64,000 nucleotides of DNA from positions 1,433,501 through 1,497,500 of the forward strand of contig CM049319.1 in assembly GCA_026874595.1 (NCBI GenBank). Direction: 5' to 3'. How positions within the stretch are numbered: position 1 is the stretch's first letter; each line of letters opens with the position of its first letter. Shown piece after piece: positions 58,473 through 64,000 of the stretch. The notes under the pieces were generated by a model. It saw only the letters and a program-made list of their open reading frames with translations, ran no database searches and had not been told where the DNA came from. The position numbers and the translations under genes were made by a program. The DNA is from Sipunculus nudus (Eukaryota > Annelida > Sipuncula > Golfingiida > Sipunculidae).

Positions 58473-61352
58473 TGTAGCAGAGTTTAAATTAAGACATGTC
58501 AACTATTTAAACTTTCATCTCTTAATAATTTTGTTGCTGTTTTATTCAACATAATGCTTTAATATGATTACTTAGACTGTGCAGTCCAATGTGCACATGA
58601 TACATGTAGTGTCCTTGAAGTATACAATGACAGCAGGCCTCCAGCAGTCTGGACAAACGCTTTACAGGGAAAGCTACATATGGTCATGTTGCTGGTTACT
58701 GTGGAAATCCAGGACTGACCTATATCACCTAATGTTTATGTATGAGCATGCATTGTGAAACCATAAATGTATTTTATTATTTCATTTGGGTACATGTTCA
58801 GAGAACAGACATGTTTTTAGTTTATTTCAAAAGTTCTATTCATAAATGTATTTGGTAGTATTTTTAATATTTAATACACAAGTAGGACTACTTTGCGTCT
58901 TGACCCAGATGTCTGGGTACATAACCCCCTGCTCAGGATGGGGCCCTCGCTTTGGCCCACTGTCTGAAGAAAGCTGAAAACAACTGAATATAAGGTAAAG
59001 AATTTATACTTAATAAGCTACTCTCTTAAGTCCTAAGAGTTTTTTTATTTATTAATTTTGTCATATAAGTAATTTAAGTTTTTCCATCTTGTCATTACTT
59101 AAGTACTTAGATATCAATTAAAGAAAAACTGCAGTTTAAAAGGTTAACTTTATACCAAGGTACAGATTGGCTTTAATTCCAGTCAGAATATTTGTATGAT
59201 TGATATATATGTCTCAAGACACTCATTTGATGCAACACAGCTTGATCAGTTATGTTAATTGTTAGAATGTCAATACATTGTAATTCTTTAAATCTGTTTA
59301 CGTTATTTTTGAGAAATAGCAGTGGAATGTGGCAGGTTGTCCCTTTCAGGGATGAGTATTAGAATTGTTACATAATGTTGTTTTATATTTATTCCTGTAA
59401 GCACTGATGAGTGTAATGTATAATCAGACAGGAAATGTCTAGTATCTGCATGTTAAATGTATCCTGTAGACACAGAAGTCCAACTTGTGTTCCTTTCCCC
59501 AATTTTGCTAGACTATTGTTACATAATATAATTCAGGGTGAGATAGAAAGAGTTAGTTCATTTAATGTTCTCTTCAGATCAAAACATGAAGAGAATACGT
59601 GCAGACAGTGTAACATGTGCAATATTTATATCTGGTGAGTTATTATTATTAATTGGCTGAAATGTTTGCATGAAAATAATTGTCTAAATGTTCATTTAAA
59701 TAAGTGACAGGTGTGCCCATTTCTGAGTATGTGGAATTAAATCTGTTTAGGATATACATATGGGACTGTCTAGGCATGAGTTTTGTTTACCCTCTAAGAT
59801 ATGGCATATGTTGTCTCTGACATCCCCCCCCCCCCCCCCTTCTCTCTCTCTGCGAGAGAGCTGGGGACAGTCCCTGACCTCTTAATGTCTAAGGTCAATA
59901 GCTGTCTGGCTGTAACATCAGGTTCCACAGACCAGGACAGGGGACCCTTGTCGCTCATGTTGTACACAAACTGTGCCATTTAATTGTTCCCGAAGGCAAG
60001 CAGCTGCAACTTACAGTCATGTATATCAGTTTGGGGTTACGTTGTTTTCTGTAAAATGTCACCACAATAGCTACAACAGGTGATACTGGTACTTGTGGCC
60101 TTGACCACTCAACAATGACTAAGTGTACTGTACCAGTGCTAATTAGTTAATTTACTTTGTCAATTTATGAGTATTATTAATTAATTATGCATAGAATTTC
60201 TTGAATCATTTATTATTTTATTCATTGATGGTAAAATCAATAATTGAGGATTGAATGTAATGTTTTACTAGTTTTGTGTATTGTCATTTTATTGGATTTT
60301 CTCTTTGGATAAAGAGGTTATTGTGCAAGTCCAAAGGAATAAAGATGCAGCATTGTATTGTTGGCATGTAGTAAAATGTTTGGGCGGAGCATGATGTTTT
60401 AGGACTCTTAGTGTAGTTACTTTTGTTGTTTACCCGACTTGTGTGTGTATAAATTATTTCAATTATTTTATTGCATTGCATTTGTCTGCTTATACACTTC
60501 AAGTCATAGGGTACATTTATGTATGTGTGTTATGCTGATACATGTTACTAATAGAAACCTGGGTAATTGTTTTCGTACAATTTTATGATAAGATAATTGG
60601 TTTCTAGTGACTGAAAGTATCATAGGCATTTATGTATATGTTATTTGTATTGGATATGCCAAGTTCTTAGAGGGTTTATCATTACAATGTTTTATTATAT
60701 TGATATGCCTTCCGAGATATATCATATCATTTTATGTATTTCTCAGCGATTTTTACAATCTATCTGTCAGATTAAAGATTGTTTGTTTTTATAGGTCAAA
60801 CATACAATAGACAACAGGACGACTTTCAAGATTAACTGTTGTACAGAACAAACCATACTATTTGTTGTAAGTTAATGGGGTTTTATTCCATACAATCAAC
60901 TTTACATTGTTTATTATGGTAATTTATGTAAATTGTGATCAATCATAGAGATATATTCATTTTCAATATAATTCTTTGAAATTACGATTGTTTTCAAGTT
61001 TAAATAATAATTGTTTAGGTATCCTTAGTATCAGAGCCAGAAATTAAGGATGGGTTATTTGTAAACACTTTACATGTTTCAAAAGAAAATTCACATTATG
61101 GCTTTGTCAAATTTATCAGGTTTTCAGTACCTAAACTGCATTGAATGATAACTGGATGAGTAAGAAAATTGCTATATATATTCAACAATAATTATTTTTA
61201 TCTTGACCCTTTGTTACATTCATATCTTATATTTCTTTTATATTTTTGTATTTTAGCTGGTTCGCCAGCCACTCCATTTAGGAACCGTAAGAATAAACAG
61301 ATTAAATCAACTTGTCTTGTCTACTGGTCTTCGTCCCCAACCCACGGTTACA
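58473..61352 (+). repeat. Element A 3' LTR (2880 bp)
   Basis: Same as the 5' LTR except two substitutions, 16 rather than 9 C in a run (59824-59839 against 50622-50630), and one extra T near 58861. Ends GGTTACA at 61352. Confidence 0.95.
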
Positions 61353-61356
61353 CTTG
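61353..61356 (+). repeat. Element A target-site duplication, right
   Basis: CTTG, matching 49268-49271. Confidence 0.8.
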
Positions 61357-62084
61357 ATACAGAGGAACTTGATTGAAGTGAAGGAAGCCAGGAAAAAGTT
61401 GCAACCACTCCTGCCATCTGTTGGGAGATTCATACACTAAATTATTTAGCGTAAAATTTATATCTTATCCTCTCAATGTTTTACATGAGATGAGATAAGA
61501 TACAAGTCAGATAAGTATGGAAATTTCACTCTGCAAGTTCATGTACGTAAAGCGTATCTCAAACTGCAAAATGCTTCATGCTCCTACCAACCGTTTCCTA
61601 CATGCCATATAGAGACCTAATTAATATGACTTAGTAAGAAGCAGAGCATTCTGTGTAGAAGAAATGTATGTTCCTCGAGGTTTTATGAAATAATTATCAG
61701 CTTATGATTGTCAGAATAAACTGTGTGGTAAACTGTAATCTTGGCGACAGCTTCAGGAATAGAGCGAGAGACATTGAGGCGGATCTAGAAATTTGGACGG
61801 GAGAGTCAAAATGAGTAAAATGCCCGACACGCGAGTGAGTGTATGGACGGAGAGTTTATGGAGGGCTGGGGATACGGGAGGGGAGGAAGAAGTCCATCTC
61901 ATAGAATTGTTTAAAGGGCGGACCTAATTTGAATAAATCTATACGGGAGGGGAGGAAGAAGTCCATCTCATAGAATTGTTTAAAGGGCGGACCTAATTTG
62001 AATAAATCTATGATACTTAAACAATATTAAAGGAACTGATACTAATTTACCTTATAAAATTTACGAAATTCTTATCTGATTTCT
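61357..62084. other. Host flank of element A with a 69-bp duplication
   Basis: 61363-61440 can be read as the end of a small coding-like segment on plus after an ATACAG acceptor-like site, but the evidence is weak. A 69-bp unit (ATACGGGAGGGGAGGAAGAA start) at 61872-61940 is repeated at 61941-62009. Otherwise unassigned. Confidence 0.5.
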
Positions 62085-62576
62085 CGTATACAATTAAATC
62101 TTGATTAAATGAAGATATATTTCAGAAAAAAATATCTCTAGCTTCAACAATTATCTTGTTAGGTGAGTAAATATATATCCTGATTTTTTACAAAGTACAT
62201 TATGTTTGAGCCAATAACTTCAACAATTTACTTAATATTGAGCTAATTTCTGGGATGTACATAAAACACTTATACAGAAATTTTTATATCAAATATGAAT
62301 ACATTAACATCAGTGGTTTCAAAGTTGGTAGTTATGAAGTGAAACAATATGTTTTTACTTGATAACAAAGCTTTTTCCTTAACTTCTCGAGGGAACCAAG
62401 TCGCAGTGGCCCTTGCAGTTTTCGAGTTTAATAGAAGAACTGGGGGACATCTAACTGTATGTTAATTTTGGAGTCGTAGGTCCAATGGTTTAAAATTGTG
62501 CCTTGTTAACGGACGGCCGGACGACGGACAAAAGATCATCACTATAGCTCAGACGACTTATAGTCAGCTGAGCTAA
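62085..62576 (+). mobile_element. Pearl/DINE-like element, copy 4 (5'-truncated)
   Basis: Sequence from about 62085 parallels 3350-3843 of copy 1 and ends with the same hairpin, TAGCTCAG (62545-62552) with CTGAGCTA (62568-62575), after GGACGGCCGGACGACGGAC. The left end with the GGGTCAC motif is missing. Confidence 0.72.
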
Positions 62577-64000
62577 AAAAACGAGGATCTTTTCGATTTG
62601 TGCCAATCAAACAGGTGTCTTTATGATACCAAATCTGAGCATTACAAAAACAGACATAAAACACCGCAGTTTTGAAAAAAAATTACACAAATTCATGAAA
62701 GTACTTGTAAATATACCTTTGCATTTTTGTGATCATATGACTGATAATATATCACAAGAAATGGACCTACTCTTCAACGGAAAACCGAATATGCTTTTTG
62801 TAAAGGTACATGTTGTATAAGTGTATGTGGGCTGTGTATCAAGAAACAAAATGCCACAACATGTTCCATTATGTATGGCAAGCTTAAGAAAACGCCGAAT
62901 AACAAACGTGACAAAACGTAACATATGAACTTTTGAACTTTTCCTATAGTTTATTTTAATTTACTTGGGGGTTACTCTTCAAGGGAGTCTATGAAACTGA
63001 GAGTATTTTTGTTTTACAAATAATATATACGGTAATAGTGCATTAGGGACATGGTTGCATCTGCCACCACAAGGGGGCGTGCTTGTCGATGAAGGGTCTG
63101 GTGGGATGTGTGTGGTTAGGCGGTATATGTTTTTAGACATGTTTAAAATTAATAATTCACCAATCATCATAAACGTGGATTTAAGACGTTCTGTTCCTTC
63201 GGTAATTAAATAGAGCATTGCACTATGAACCAATCTGTACACTCTACGTGTACTATATTTGCTTGTATATCAGGCAGGGAATTTGAAATAGTTAGGCGGC
63301 ATGCTGGCTACATCCCTTTGAATAAAAGTCAGCCCAAAAGTCTTTTAAATTTAATGTTAGATCCCTGAAGTATATATCATTTTAAACCTGGTGTACTGTG
63401 CTGTTTGATGGTATATGTTTTTCTGGCATTCATGAATATTCATTTTAATATATAAGGTTAAATATTTACATGAAACATATTTACATATTAACTTCATAAA
63501 ACATATACCATTAGAAAGAGCTCTGTACCCGGTTTAAATTATTTATACTTGACGGGGTCTTATAGGCATTTAATACAGCTTTTGGACTGAATTTAAAATT
63601 AGGGGTTTTGCTACCGTAAGATTCAGCCTGGAGTTTACCTGAAAATATCCCTTAGGATATGAATATACAATAAAAATGATATAATTACAGGTAGGACTCA
63701 AGGGAAGAAGGAATTATTGTTTGCTCAATATATATATAGAAGATCTATATTTCATTTATTATCATGATTGGCTTCCCAAGATAAGCCCTCCTTATTGTTT
63801 TGCATTCTAATAGCTTGAATTGTTAAAAAAAATATTTTAATGTCTGTCCGCTATATTATTGTTCGTTCGTGTATCACCAGTATTTATATATCCAGGATGA
63901 ATGGAATGGCTCATATGTCAGCAGTGGTGGTCCAAATATTACAGATAAAAATGTGTTTTAATTCAGTGATAACAGAAAGTCCCAAATAAGTACAGTATTT
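62577..64000. other. Unassigned AT-rich DNA to the right edge
   Basis: No supported gene. A CTCF-like core, CCACAAGGGGGCG, lies at 63067-63079. Small frames at 62623-63242 show no domain. Confidence 0.5.

Larger units (their letters stand above)
49272..61352 (+). mobile_element. Young Ty3/gypsy-like LTR retrotransposon (element A)
   Basis: 12.1 kb: LTR (49272-52143), primer site, leader, gag, pol (protease, RT, RNase H, integrase), purine tract, LTR (58473-61352). LTRs start TGTAGCAG and end GGTTACA. By eye they differ at two substitutions (G/A at 49736 versus 58938, and at 51415 versus 60624), plus length changes in a C run and a T run. This implies recent insertion. The internal region has no env-like frame. 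The only coding defects are two UAG codons, one in gag and one in RT. The gene order PR-RT-RNaseH-IN and the DD35E integrase identify the superfamily. The LTRs are unusually long. Confidence 0.95.

Overview
This is an AT-rich, intron-containing, repeat-laden animal nuclear DNA window. A bivalve mollusc is the most likely source. The reasons are many copies of a pearl/DINE-like (Helentron-associated) repeat with a conserved terminal hairpin, tRNA-derived SINEs, and Ty3/gypsy-type elements in long introns and intergenic DNA. The organism call is inference; no diagnostic host gene names a species. Nothing looks bacterial: there are no operons or ribosome binding sites, and no CRISPR array.

Layout. 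(1) 309-17602, minus strand: the 5' part of a secreted or membrane leucine-rich-repeat (LRR) gene. I can place eleven coding exons: a signal-peptide exon, a Cys-rich LRRNT exon, then nine exons that each hold one LRR. Every internal junction after the LRRNT exon has the same phase. The gene runs off the left edge. Its introns hold a 52-bp minisatellite, pearl/DINE-like elements and a second repeat family. (2) 17.6-43.0 kb: no confidently recognised host gene. There are SINEs, one inverted pearl/DINE-like element, microsatellites, a 387-bp tandem duplication, a 99-bp satellite and much unassigned AT-rich DNA. (3) 43005-48650, minus strand: a decayed Ty3/gypsy-like retrotransposon (element B) with roughly 130-bp terminal repeats, frameshifts and stops. 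(4) 49272-61352, plus strand: a nearly intact young Ty3/gypsy-like retrotransposon (element A). It has 2.87-kb LTRs, a CTTG target duplication, a tRNA-Leu-type primer site, and gag and pol joined by an apparent -1 frameshift site. Gag and pol each carry one in-frame UAG. (5) 61.4-64 kb: flank, a 69-bp duplication, a truncated pearl/DINE-like element and unassigned DNA.

The points most worth following are: the two UAG codons in element A despite almost identical LTRs; the C CCA AAC slip site ending on the gag stop; the 52-bp array that repeats a splice-acceptor-like sequence beside an LRR exon; and a repeat insertion into that same array that reveals its empty site. I found no convincing wholly new biological system.
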